From Pseudomonadota bacterium (GTDB lineage: Bacteria; Myxococcota_A; Polyangia; GCA-2747355), in NCBI GenBank assembly GCA_016711215.1, contig JADJTL010000002.1:558001-622000 (forward strand): 64,000 bases of DNA, written 5' to 3'. A program made the translations under genes and the position numbers. Shown here piece after piece: positions 8,080 through 16,027 of the stretch (within the stretch, counting starts at the first letter, position 1; every line of letters begins with the position of its first letter). The notes under the pieces are model-generated. The model worked only from the letters and a program-made list of their open reading frames with translations. It made no database searches and was not told the DNA's origin.

Positions 8080-11000
8080 CTAGCGGCAGTCCTGCGGCGG
8101 GGCCACCGCGCCGAACGAGAAGGGCCGCGCCTGCTTGATCATCAGCGTGCGCTCGGCCCCGAGCAGCTTGAACTCTAGCTCCATCGCGAACCAGCGGTTG
8201 CTTCCCGCTGGGTCGAGGCGCGGCCGGAAGTGCAGGTCGATCGCCCGCAGCGCGCAGACCAGCGCGCGCGTCTCGGCGAGGCTCAACACCTCCCCCGTCG
8301 GCAGCAGGCTGCTGCGCTGCTGCGCCGTCAACTCGGGCGGCCAACCCCAGCTATAGAGCAGCTCCTCGGTGCTCACCCCCGGCGCCGGGTTGGTGACGCT
8401 CGCCTCGCCCACCTGCGCGTTGACGTAGTAGATGTCGTCTTGCGTCGGATCGAGCACGTTGCGGCTGACCGCGACCCCATTCGCCCGCTCGTTGGTGAAG
8501 GCCTCGTGGACGAGCACGCCCATCCCGACGCGCGCGTGGTCGATGCGGGCCAGCTCGCGCTCGTCGTAGGCCCGCAGGCTCCACAGGCCCGCCCAGACCT
8601 GGCGCAGGGCGCGCGCCAGCGGGCGCTCGGGATCGTCGAGCGCGGCGCTGACCGAGGCGTAGAGCCCAGCGCCGTTGAACTCGGGCAGGTCCTCGCTGTT
8701 GCTGCTGCTGCGCAGGCGCACGCGCTGCGTGCCAAAGCGCTCGCGTATCGCTTGCGTGAGCTGGGCGAGCAGCGGCGGATCGACGGCCTGCTCGAGGATC
8801 GCTGCTTGAACCCGCAGCAGCCCCTGCGCGCGGGCCGTCGGGTCGCTGGTGAACTGCGCGTCGGCGCGGAGCTGCGCCAACAGACTGGCGGCGCCGCTGC
8901 GCACGAAGTGCTCGCGCGCATGTACCAGGGGCAGGGCAAAGGCCTCACGCGGCAGGGGCAGGCGATGCGCCGGGCCGCACTTGGCCTGGTTGACGACAAC
9001 CCGGTTGAGCTCCGCGAGCTGCGCCGCCTTGGCGCCGATCGCCGGCAGGTCCGCGAGCGATGCGCTCGAAAGCGGCAGCAGGGCGCGCACCGACTCGTCG
9101 AGGCGCGGCGCCACCGTCGCGCCCTCGGGGCGTTGGGCGTCCCAGAAGGCCTGGGCCTCCGTCGCCGTCGCCGCCCGCAGGCTGAAGCCGCCGTTGCCGA
9201 CCTCGAGGCGCACGAGCTGGCCGAAATAGGGCGCGAGCTCGGGGGCGCTGCGAGCCTCGCGCAGCGCGAGGTTCGGGGTGTTGCGGGCACGGCTGAGCAG
9301 GTTCACGTGGGCCAGCGGTGTCTGGAAGGCCTCGGTGATCAGGCCGGCGACCAGGGGAAGGTCATTGGGCACGTCGTCGGTGACGACGATCACCTGGGGA
9401 CCCAGCGCGGCCGCTGCCAGCTCGCTGGCGGCGACGAAGCGCAGCACGCCGTAGCCCACGGCCTCGGTCAGCGGCTGGAAGCGCAGCCCACGAAAGGGCG
9501 CGCTGGGATCGGCCAAGGGGACGGCCCCCTCGATCGTCCGAGCCTCCGCCAACTGGTGGGCATCGACCGGCCGGATCGACCACGCCTGCGGGCGATCGAC
9601 GTGCTGCATCGTCGCGAAGAAGGCGCGCTGCATCTGCGCGCCGCTGATCATATCGCCGTTGGCGAACTCCAGCGACGCCAGCGCGCTCGCGCCGTAGCGC
9701 AGCAGGGTGCCGAGCAGAAAGCGTCGCCCCTCGCTGCGGAAGTACTCGGCCTCGCTGAAGTCGTACCAACCGCGGTTGAAGACGGCGGCGTCCGCCGGAT
9801 CGCAGCGATCGAGATGAGGCTGGCCGTCGATCAGCTCGCGCACGAAGGTGTAATGCAGATCCCAGGCGCGGGTGGAGAGTAGATGCACGACCTCGCCGGC
9901 CTGGAGGTCGACGATCAGCTTCACCGCGGCGATGCCGAGCTGGGTGCCGCCGGCGGCGAGGGCCGCGAAGTCACCAGGGGTTCGCAGGTGACGCAGCCGA
10001 TCGCCGACCTCGCGCGACGGTAGCTCGTCGCAGGCGCTGTTGGCGCCGCCGCGGCTCGCACGTCGGCAGAAGCGCTGCGCGCCGAGGTGATCGGGGAGGC
10101 GAGCCAGCGCGCTGCCGAGCGGCCAGCGCATGAAGTCCACGCGGTCGATCACCGCGCCATCCTCACGCGCAAAGAGCGTCAACACCCCCTCGAAGGCTGG
10201 GTCGACGGCGAGCGGGGCGAGCGCGGTCGCGGGCACCTCGACCGCGAGGTAGGCCCCCGCAGCAAGCTCGGCGACCGGCAAGGGCAGCGCGACCCCAGCA
10301 CTCGGCGAGGGCCACGCAAGACCCGGACCGTGCGCGCTGAGCCGCAGAGACAGGTCGGCGAGGCTGACCGGCCGATCGCTGAGATTGAAGAGCTCGACGA
10401 AGGCCGGGCCGTCCGCGGCGTTCGGCCGCAAGGCCAGCTCATTGAGCACCAGTGGACCGCGCAGGGTGGACCACGGCTGCGGCCAGGCATAGGGCGCCCA
10501 GGTGATCGCCGTCGGCAGCTCGGTCGGCGGCGGAACGCCGCAGCGCGCGCCGTTGGGGCGACCGGGGCTGGCGAAGCGACAGCGCGCCAAGGGGCCGCTG
10601 GCGTCGGGAAAGCGCGCGTAGCTCTCGTTGGGCGCCAGGGCCGGGAAGTCGACCGCGTCGAGCACAGCGCCGCCAGCGCGCATCAGCACGACGCTCTCTC
10701 CGGCGGCCGCGAGGCGAAAGGGGAGGTGGGTGGCGCCCTGCTCCGGCGCCCCATCGGCCCAGAGCAGGAGGCGTGCCCCGGGGGCGAGTTGAAGCGTGGG
10801 CAGCGGGTGCTGGCGCTGGCGCCGCGAGCCGATCGTGTAGTCGTCGAGCGCGAGGGGCTCGGTGCCGGCGTTGACGAGCTCGATCAGATCGTCCGTCCCG
10901 CCCTCTTCGTCGACGGCGACGCCCTCGTTGTCGGCCACCAACTCGTTGATGCGCAGGGTGAAGGCCGGCCCACCGCCGGGACCTCCGTCGTCGACGCCCG

Positions 11001-11151
11001 CGTCGGCCCCGCGGCCAGATACGCCGGCGCTGCATCCCGTGGCGAGCTGGGCGCCCGCCAGCAAGGCAGCGACCACGCCCAGGCGCCACGAGCGCGCAGC
11101 GCAGGGGCGGCCGTTGCGCCCAGTCGAGGCACCTGCCGCGCCCATCGCCAT
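8080..11151 (-). CDS. lipoprotein: two lamin-tail domains plus PEP-synthase-like swivel and ATP-grasp
   Basis: 1023 residues from the ATG at 11151. A lipoprotein signal ends in LATGC (Cys 40). An Asp/Gly-rich spacer leads into two lamin-tail domains (about 65-195 and 233-365), each with the LNEL/INELV start and VELFN/IELVN strand. A region like a phosphohistidine swivel follows, with a possible active histidine at 615 in TPLAHVNLLSRA. Then comes a PPDK/PEP-synthase N-terminal ATP-grasp, with IGAKAAQLAEL (705-715) and RLRSSSNSEDLPEFNGAG (812-829). The last block ends in MIKQARPFSFG, like the end of that domain. An ATP-grasp on a protein marked for export is odd because ATP is scarce outside the cytoplasm. 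Function unknown. Confidence 0.85.
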   Translation of the reverse strand: MAMGAAGASTGRNGRPCAARSWRLGVVAALLAGAQLATGCSAGVSGRGADAGVDDGGPGGGPAFTLRINELVADNEGVAVDEEGGTDDLIELVNAGTEPLALDDYTIGSRRQRQHPLPTLQLAPGARLLLWADGAPEQGATHLPFRLAAAGESVVLMRAGGAVLDAVDFPALAPNESYARFPDASGPLARCRFASPGRPNGARCGVPPPTELPTAITWAPYAWPQPWSTLRGPLVLNELALRPNAADGPAFVELFNLSDRPVSLADLSLRLSAHGPGLAWPSPSAGVALPLPVAELAAGAYLAVEVPATALAPLAVDPAFEGVLTLFAREDGAVIDRVDFMRWPLGSALARLPDHLGAQRFCRRASRGGANSACDELPSREVGDRLRHLRTPGDFAALAAGGTQLGIAAVKLIVDLQAGEVVHLLSTRAWDLHYTFVRELIDGQPHLDRCDPADAAVFNRGWYDFSEAEYFRSEGRRFLLGTLLRYGASALASLEFANGDMISGAQMQRAFFATMQHVDRPQAWSIRPVDAHQLAEARTIEGAVPLADPSAPFRGLRFQPLTEAVGYGVLRFVAASELAAAALGPQVIVVTDDVPNDLPLVAGLITEAFQTPLAHVNLLSRARNTPNLALREARSAPELAPYFGQLVRLEVGNGGFSLRAATATEAQAFWDAQRPEGATVAPRLDESVRALLPLSSASLADLPAIGAKAAQLAELNRVVVNQAKCGPAHRLPLPREAFALPLVHAREHFVRSGAASLLAQLRADAQFTSDPTARAQGLLRVQAAILEQAVDPPLLAQLTQAIRERFGTQRVRLRSSSNSEDLPEFNGAGLYASVSAALDDPERPLARALRQVWAGLWSLRAYDERELARIDHARVGMGVLVHEAFTNERANGVAVSRNVLDPTQDDIYYVNAQVGEASVTNPAPGVSTEELLYSWGWPPELTAQQRSSLLPTGEVLSLAETRALVCALRAIDLHFRPRLDPAGSNRWFAMELEFKLLGAERTLMIKQARPFSFGAVAPPQDCR

Positions 11152-11386
11152 CCTGAGAGCCCTTGCCACGCGCGGCTTGAGAGCAATGCCCGCGCCATCC
11201 CCGCCCGGCCCTGATTTCGCGCCTGAATCCGCCGCCAGCCCCTCAGAAATCTGAGACCCCAACGCGCCACCTCCCGGTTCTCCGTCGAGGCCAGCCCCAG
11301 CCCCAGCCCACGCCGCCACGCCGCCCCCAAGATCGATAGCGTGTAGCCGCCGGATGGTGCGAGGCCGCGAAGCTGGGTCGAGGCGC
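11152..11386. other. intergenic region between two lipoprotein genes
   Basis: 235 bases between two minus-strand lipoprotein genes, presumably holding the promoter of the lamin-tail lipoprotein. A frame open through it is rich in Arg/Ala/Pro and looks non-coding. I see no clear promoter consensus or hairpin. Confidence 0.4.
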
Positions 11387-12769
11387 TCAGTACGCGAAGG
11401 CGATGCGGCGAACGTTCCCGTTGACCAAGTCGTAGGTGTAGGCGGTGTTGCTGCCGTCGAGCCGATAGGGCGCGCCGCGACGTGTGATCGGGACTGCGCT
11501 CGGACCGGCCGCGACACGCACCTCGCCGCCGCTGAAGACGAAGACGAGTCCGCCGGCGGCGTCGTAAAGGGGGCGTCCAGTCCCATTCCCGAGGAGAGCC
11601 GCCGCCACGGGCACCTCGGCCGAAACCACGCCGGTAACGGATAGCTGCGCCAGGATCAACTGGAGAGGAGGGGCGTCCGTTTCCAGCAGGGAGACCAGGT
11701 CACTGGTGGAGCGCAGGAAGCCGAGGCGCGGGAACCTCCAGCTATTGCCCTTCGTCGCGAGCTCGATCCAGCCCGTTTGCGGCGCGAGGCTCGGATCGTA
11801 GCGCCGCAGATAGAGGGTTCTCTCGCCCACGCCGCCAAGGTTGGATGCGCAGCTCACTGCGACCTCGCCAGTCAGGGGATGGATGGCGATGTCCGAGAAC
11901 GACGGAGCCCCACACGCTGGGGGCCAGTCGATCGTCACCGCGACGCCCGCCGTGCCATCGGAGGCTCGCGTCAGCAGCCGCCAGCGCGAGGACGAGGCGT
12001 TGAGTGCCACGGTGCGTCCGTCCGCAGCCATCGCGACGGGCGGGTAATCGCTCCGTGCCCCGATGCCATCGGAGGCCAACGCGGGGTCGAACTCGAGGTC
12101 GGTGGGCCCTGCGACGACGTTGCAACCGGCGTCGAGCAGGAGGAATCGGTTATGGAAGTCGGTCCCCGCGCTTGGCCAATCCAAGTTGATCCGATTCCAA
12201 GCGATCATCGTCACGGTCCCCGCGCGAGCGCGGAGCACCCGCAACGCAGTGATCGCGGCCTCGCCCTCGGATTCAGCGGCGGCGACGAAAGGACCACGCA
12301 AGGTCGTTCCATCGGGCCGCAAACATGCGACGGTCAGGCTCCCTGACCCCGCCCCGCACCCCGCCAGCACGAGCGCGCCATCGTCATCGACGTCGAAGTC
12401 GTATCGGTTGAATGAACCGAGCGTGACGTCTGCGATGCCGTCGCAGGTGGCATCGGCGTAGCCGACGTCCGCGCTCTGTGGCAGCACCGCGCCGACACAA
12501 TTCCCCCACGCTGAGGCTCCGCTTGCGTCGCGGATGCAGGTCCTCGTCCCCGCGCGACAATGCCCCACCCCGGCGGTGCCTTCCGGGCCGGGGTAGCAGG
12601 CTCCTGTCGCGCCGGGCGCGCATGCGTCCGCGGGCACGCTACCGCCGTCCGCGGGCACGCTACCGCCGTCCGCGCCGACCCTCGCTGGGTCACTCGAGCA
12701 GCCAGCCGCCGACACGGCCGCCGCCAGCAAGCACACCCGCCAAAATAGCCTCCCCCGATGGCTCGTCAT
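11387..12769 (-). CDS. myxobacterial-type lipoprotein with Cys-motif N-terminus
   Basis: 460 residues. The signal sequence ends in the lipobox AVSAAGC (about residue 24). Next comes an Asp/Gly/Pro spacer with a duplicated GGSVPAD, encoded by a 21-base direct repeat. A Cys motif follows, CYPGPEGTAGVGHCRAGTR then TCIRDASGASAWGNCVG, of the kind seen at the N-terminus of many secreted myxobacterial proteins. The rest is beta-rich with no catalytic motif I recognise and could be a propeller (inference). Base composition is slightly less GC-extreme than its neighbours. Probably anchored in the outer membrane. Function unknown. Confidence 0.85.
   Translation of the reverse strand: MTSHRGRLFWRVCLLAAAVSAAGCSSDPARVGADGGSVPADGGSVPADACAPGATGACYPGPEGTAGVGHCRAGTRTCIRDASGASAWGNCVGAVLPQSADVGYADATCDGIADVTLGSFNRYDFDVDDDGALVLAGCGAGSGSLTVACLRPDGTTLRGPFVAAAESEGEAAITALRVLRARAGTVTMIAWNRINLDWPSAGTDFHNRFLLLDAGCNVVAGPTDLEFDPALASDGIGARSDYPPVAMAADGRTVALNASSSRWRLLTRASDGTAGVAVTIDWPPACGAPSFSDIAIHPLTGEVAVSCASNLGGVGERTLYLRRYDPSLAPQTGWIELATKGNSWRFPRLGFLRSTSDLVSLLETDAPPLQLILAQLSVTGVVSAEVPVAAALLGNGTGRPLYDAAGGLVFVFSGGEVRVAAGPSAVPITRRGAPYRLDGSNTAYTYDLVNGNVRRIAFAY
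12626..12667. repeat. 21-base in-frame tandem duplication
   Basis: Two identical 21-base units (12626-12646 and 12647-12667), followed by a partial third, encode the duplicated GGSVPAD just after the lipobox. The length is a multiple of three, so copy changes would only lengthen or shorten the spacer. Confidence 0.9.
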
Positions 12770-12870
12770 CCAGGTCGCCCTCCCGTTCCACGCCGCGCTG
12801 CGTGTTGGAGGCCCAGCTTAGATCGCCCCGGACTCAGCAAGAAAGAGCGATTACACTCCGCCCCGCACCC

Positions 12871-13107
12871 TGAAGCGCCCGGAATTCGCGGGGGACTCGG
12901 TTGTTTGAGTCAGGCTGCCCTGCGTTGGGCGGCCTGAACCTCGTAGAACGCCTGCTCATGCTCTACGGGCGGCACCCCGCCGGGAGGTTCGAGCAGCCGC
13001 CGGTTGTTGAACCAGTGGACCCAGGTGAGGGTGGCAAACTCGACCGCCTCGACGTGACGCCACGGGCCGTGCTTGGGGAGGAGTGCGGTCTTGTACAGGC
13101 CGATGAC
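12871..13107 (-). mobile_element. IS3-family insertion sequence remnant (orfB end)
   Basis: The last 65 or so codons of an IS3-family transposase (12910-13107) are followed by an outer sequence ending at 12871 with TGAAGCGCCCGGAATTC. That resembles the terminal inverted repeat normally found just beyond orfB in this family. The opposite end, orfA and most of orfB are absent, and no second terminal repeat was seen. The inner boundary near 13107 coincides with the start of the oxidoreductase gene. Confidence 0.65.
12910..13107 (-). pseudogene. IS3-family transposase OrfB, C-terminal fragment
   Basis: The reading frame gives VIGLYKTALL, GPWRHVEAVEFATLTWVHW and FNNRRLLEPPGGVPP, a near-textbook C-terminus of the IS3/IS2-type integrase core, ending at its natural stop codon. 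The 28 residues upstream in this frame (13108-13191) do not match the family, so the element is broken there and the DDE residues D, D and most of the core are missing. It cannot be active. Homology ends inside the codons that supply the start of the divergent oxidoreductase gene. Confidence 0.8.
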
Positions 13108-13771
13108 GGCCGTTCTGGAACCCCATTCGGGGCCCTTCTGCGTGCTCGGCTCAGGGGTCGTGGGACAGGTGCTGAGCGATGGCTTCCTCAAGCACGGCTA
13201 CCAGGTGATGCGCGGCTCGCGCGATCCGAGCAAGCTGGCGGCATGGTGCGAAGCGGCCGGTCCCGCGGCCGCCGTGGGGACCTTCGCGCAGGCCGCCGCC
13301 TTCAGCGACACCCTCGTGCTGGCCGTCAAGGGCAGCGCCGCCGAGGCCGCCCTTGGCCTCTGTGGCCTGTCGAACTTGGCCGGCAAGACGATCCTCGACG
13401 CGACCAACCCGATCGCCGACGCACCGCCCGTCAACGGCCTGCTGCGCTTCTTCACCGGCCCCCATGAGTCGCTGTTGGAGCGGCTCCAAGCCCAGGCGCC
13501 GCAGGCCCGCCTCGTCAAGGCCTTCTCCTGCGTGGGCAGCGCGCGGATGGTCAATCCGGACTTCGCCGGTAGCCTGCCGACGATGTTCATCTGCGGCAAC
13601 GACGAGGCTGCCAAGGCGCGCGTGCGTGGCATCCTGACGCTCTTTGGCTGGGAGACGGAGGACCTCGGGGTGGCCGCGGCAGCGCGGGCGATCGAGCCGC
13701 TCTGCATCCTCTGGTGCCTGCCGGGCTTTCTCCGCAACCAGTGGACCCACGCCTTCAAGCTGCTGAAGTAG
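13103..13771 (+). CDS. NADPH-dependent F420 reductase-like / NADP oxidoreductase
   Basis: 222 residues with the Rossmann motif VLGSGVVGQVLSDGF near the N-terminus, then VMRGSRDP, DATNPIADAPPVNG, KAFSCVGSARMVNP, MFICGND and the C-terminal PLCILWCLPGFLRNQWTHAF. This is the small NAD(P)-binding oxidoreductase family named after coenzyme F420-dependent enzymes; members in non-F420 bacteria are of unclear substrate. Homology starts around residue 12. The first dozen residues and the ATG at 13103 come from the IS3 remnant. A TTG at 13091 with GGGGAGGAG seven bases ahead, also inside IS DNA, is an alternative start. The native 5' region was probably replaced, so its expression may be altered. Confidence 0.85.
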   Translation: MTAVLEPHSGPFCVLGSGVVGQVLSDGFLKHGYQVMRGSRDPSKLAAWCEAAGPAAAVGTFAQAAAFSDTLVLAVKGSAAEAALGLCGLSNLAGKTILDATNPIADAPPVNGLLRFFTGPHESLLERLQAQAPQARLVKAFSCVGSARMVNPDFAGSLPTMFICGNDEAAKARVRGILTLFGWETEDLGVAAAARAIEPLCILWCLPGFLRNQWTHAFKLLK

Positions 13772-13928
13772 CCGGCGCACCAGCCCCTTAGCGCGAAAGC
13801 GGATTGCGACCGCGCGACGCACCGCGCGACGCTGGGTCGTGGCGCGGAAGATGCCGGAGCATCGGCGGGCGGGCCGGTTCATCGGTGGGGGCGGTCCGAA
13901 GGTCCGACGGAAGGCGCAGCGCTTTGGG

Positions 13929-15362
13929 CTAACGCCTGAGGTTGGCGTGATGCGCGGCGACGAGGCGCTGTGCGAGCGCTTGTGCGGCCTGGGCGGCGCT
14001 CGCTTCGTCGACGAGCACCTCGATGGGAGCGTAGGGCGCGAAGAAGAGCCCGAGCGCCCGATGGTTGGCGGCGCGCAGGTGGAAGCGCCTGGCAGAGGTG
14101 AGCAGGACCTCACGCGCCACGGCCTGGGCATAGGGCTGGTGGAGCTCCCAAACCTTGAGCAGCGGCCCCGCGGCGCGGGCGCGCCCCTCGAGCCAGAGGT
14201 CGGCGGTGATCGCGGCCGCGAGCAGCGACGCGAGTAGCGGTAGTCCGACCTTGGCGACCACGGTCACCGCGTGCTGCAGTAGCAGGCATCCCGCATAGAA
14301 CGCCAGCGTGACCCCTAGCGCGAGGCGGAAGCTGTGGTTCAAGCGCGAGGTCGCGCCGGAGCGGTCGGCGCCCGCCTCCGGTAGACGCAGGCGCGCCAGC
14401 AGCGCCGGCCGGTAGAAGAGCCAAGAGAACGCCACAGCGCCGACGAGGGTCGCCGCGGCGAGCACGCTGGCATAGCCCGTCGAGCCAGGCGCGCAGGCTG
14501 CGCCCCAGACCGCCGCGGGCGCGAGGCCGAGGTTCGCGAGGGTCGCAGGGAGCAAGGAGACGAAGCTCGCGAACTGCAGCGCGACCACCCCGGCGCTTGG
14601 ACACAATAGGCCACTCGGCTCCGACCCGGATACAGCCCCAGCGCCGAAGCGTCGCGCGGACCAGCGCAGCGTGGTCAAGAGCAGGCTGCCGACACCGACG
14701 ACCCCGAGCACGACGGCCGCGCCGCAGCGGAGGGCGAGCGCGGCGCCGGCGCTGGTCGCAGCCTCTTCGGCGCGCCTTGCGATCATCGCCGCCGCTTCAA
14801 GGCCGATGAAGAGCGAGAGGCCGTTGCCGAGCCCGTAGCGGCTGACGGCAGCGCCGAGGGCGAGGACCAACGCGACGAGCAGCATGTGGAGCAGGGCCGC
14901 AACCACGCGCGTGGGCGTGAGCAGGGCCGCCGCGCCCGCGGGGATGGCCGTGGCCCACCCGAGATCGCTCGCCTGGACGAAGGCGCCAAGGGCTGGCCAA
15001 AGCAACGCGAGCACCAGGGCAAGCGCGACGGCGCCGCGATTGAGCGCGACGCGGCCCCGGGGCCCGCCGCTGCGTCGCCAGCGCAGGCTGGGCACCGCTA
15101 AGGCCACCAGCTCGACGACCTGGAACGCGGCGAGCGCCACGCCAAGCGCCACGCCGACGGGCGGGCCACCGGACCCGGCGAAGAGCGCCCCCCCGCCGTC
15201 GGGGACAAGCCTCCGCAGACTCAAGTAGGCCAGTGCAGCTCCAGCGCTGATGAGCACGCGCCTCGCGAGCCCCGACGCCCGGGCGGGCGCAGCGAACGCT
15301 CCCCTCGCTTGGACCCTATCCGATCGTCGCTCGCCCATTTCAAGCTCCACGCGCGTCTTCAT
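13929..15362 (-). CDS. divergent SecY-like membrane protein with C-terminal DUF2007-like domain
   Basis: 477 residues from the ATG at 15362, which overlaps the TGA of the upstream gene (ATGA). It has about ten hydrophobic helices whose order and local motifs follow SecY. VVELVALAVPSLRW with RVALNRG matches the TM2/TM3 loop region, YGLGNGLSLFIG (176-187) matches the SecY G-I-G-N-G-I-S-L block, and VVALQFASFVSLLPATLANL matches TM7. After the last helix a soluble domain (about 399-465) has LLKVWELHQPYAQAVAREVL and IEVLVDEASAAQAAQAL, the shape of DUF2007-type small sensory domains. Sequence identity to true SecY is low and this is not the housekeeping translocon gene, which sits in ribosomal protein operons. 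Function unknown. Confidence 0.7.
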   Translation of the reverse strand: MKTRVELEMGERRSDRVQARGAFAAPARASGLARRVLISAGAALAYLSLRRLVPDGGGALFAGSGGPPVGVALGVALAAFQVVELVALAVPSLRWRRSGGPRGRVALNRGAVALALVLALLWPALGAFVQASDLGWATAIPAGAAALLTPTRVVAALLHMLLVALVLALGAAVSRYGLGNGLSLFIGLEAAAMIARRAEEAATSAGAALALRCGAAVVLGVVGVGSLLLTTLRWSARRFGAGAVSGSEPSGLLCPSAGVVALQFASFVSLLPATLANLGLAPAAVWGAACAPGSTGYASVLAAATLVGAVAFSWLFYRPALLARLRLPEAGADRSGATSRLNHSFRLALGVTLAFYAGCLLLQHAVTVVAKVGLPLLASLLAAAITADLWLEGRARAAGPLLKVWELHQPYAQAVAREVLLTSARRFHLRAANHRALGLFFAPYAPIEVLVDEASAAQAAQALAQRLVAAHHANLRR

Positions 15363-15787
15363 CGCGTCGTCCAAAGGAAGTGCCGTGAGAGGTTCCACCC
15401 CTGCGGCGCTGCCCGCGTGAAGCGTGGCTGGCGAACCCAGCGCTCAAAGGCCTCGCGCGCGTTCGAACCCACGGCTGCGATCGTGGGCGGGTCGACGAGG
15501 TTCTCCACCCGCGTGCCGAGGTCAGGATGCTCCCACCACTGCGTACTGTAGACAATCAGAACGCCGCCATGCGGCGGCATCGCCCGGGCGATCGACGAGT
15601 GAAGCTCGCGCAGGCAGGCGCGCAAGCGCCACGCGATCAGGCCCTTGTTGATCAACTCTAAAACAAGGGGCGCAAGCTCGATAGCAGCGCCCAGGGAACT
15701 GCCATGCCCGGCTCCGCCACTACCCTGGCTGTAGTGCCGAGCAGGCGTGAGAACATGGTAGCGAAGCAAGGGTGTTTCACGGCCCAT
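15359..15787 (-). CDS. conserved hypothetical, coupled to SecY-like gene
   Basis: 142 residues from the ATG at 15787, chosen because GGGAGGA lies eight bases ahead. I do not recognise a family. It has an N-terminal Gly/Ser-rich stretch, one modest hydrophobic helix (IELAPLVLELINKGLIAWRL), then a mixed alpha/beta region with VLIVYSTQWWEHPDLGT and FERWVRQPRF. No signal peptide. It overlaps the SecY-like gene by four bases (ATGA), so the two are almost certainly translated together and may work as a pair. Confidence 0.65.
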   Translation of the reverse strand: MGRETPLLRYHVLTPARHYSQGSGGAGHGSSLGAAIELAPLVLELINKGLIAWRLRACLRELHSSIARAMPPHGGVLIVYSTQWWEHPDLGTRVENLVDPPTIAAVGSNAREAFERWVRQPRFTRAAPQGWNLSRHFLWTTR

Positions 15788-15921
15788 CTCTCCATCCTCC
15801 CGCGGACCACTGCTCACAGCGACCCGCTCTGTGGCGCGAGGTATCGTCAGATCGGCTGGCGTGGTTGCGGATCGGCCAAGAACCCGCGCCTGGCCAAGAA
15901 CCCCCAAGCGCGCTCACCCGG

Positions 15922-16022
15922 GTTGAGGATTGGGCGCGGGTTGAGGATTGGGCGGAGGGTTGAGGATTGGGCGGAGGATTGGGCGCGGAGGATTGGGCGC
16001 GCGGGTTGAGGATTGGGCGCGG
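15922..16022. repeat. degenerate tandem repeat, core GAGGATTGGGCG
   Basis: Six copies of GAGGATTGGGCG lie at about 15924, 15942, 15962, 15974, 15988 and 16009, with spacing of 12-21 bases and G/T-rich filler such as CGGGTT. Two copies of GGCCAAGAACCC (15877 and 15893) stand just before. The array ends six bases before the stop codon of the hydrolase gene (minus strand) and fills most of the 240-base gap to the next gene. There is no regular spacer, so it is not a CRISPR. Strong strand asymmetry (G on plus) is notable. Confidence 0.85.
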
Positions 16023-16027
16023 GAGCC

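Noticed and set aside
6590..8083. 497-codon open frame on the plus strand
   Set aside because: It is antisense to the flippase; same compositional artefact.
8230..9882. 550-codon open frame on the plus strand
   Set aside because: It is antisense to the lamin-tail lipoprotein and has no recognisable domain.
12770..12870. second terminal repeat of the IS3 remnant
   Set aside because: No inverted copy of TGAAGCGCCCGGAATT was found on the far side, so a full element cannot be drawn.
13108..13191. extension of the transposase fragment to the full open frame
   Set aside because: Those 28 residues have no likeness to IS3 transposases and overlap the real oxidoreductase gene.
15922..16022. possible CRISPR array
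   Set aside because: Spacing is irregular, there are no unique spacers of constant length, and no cas genes are present.
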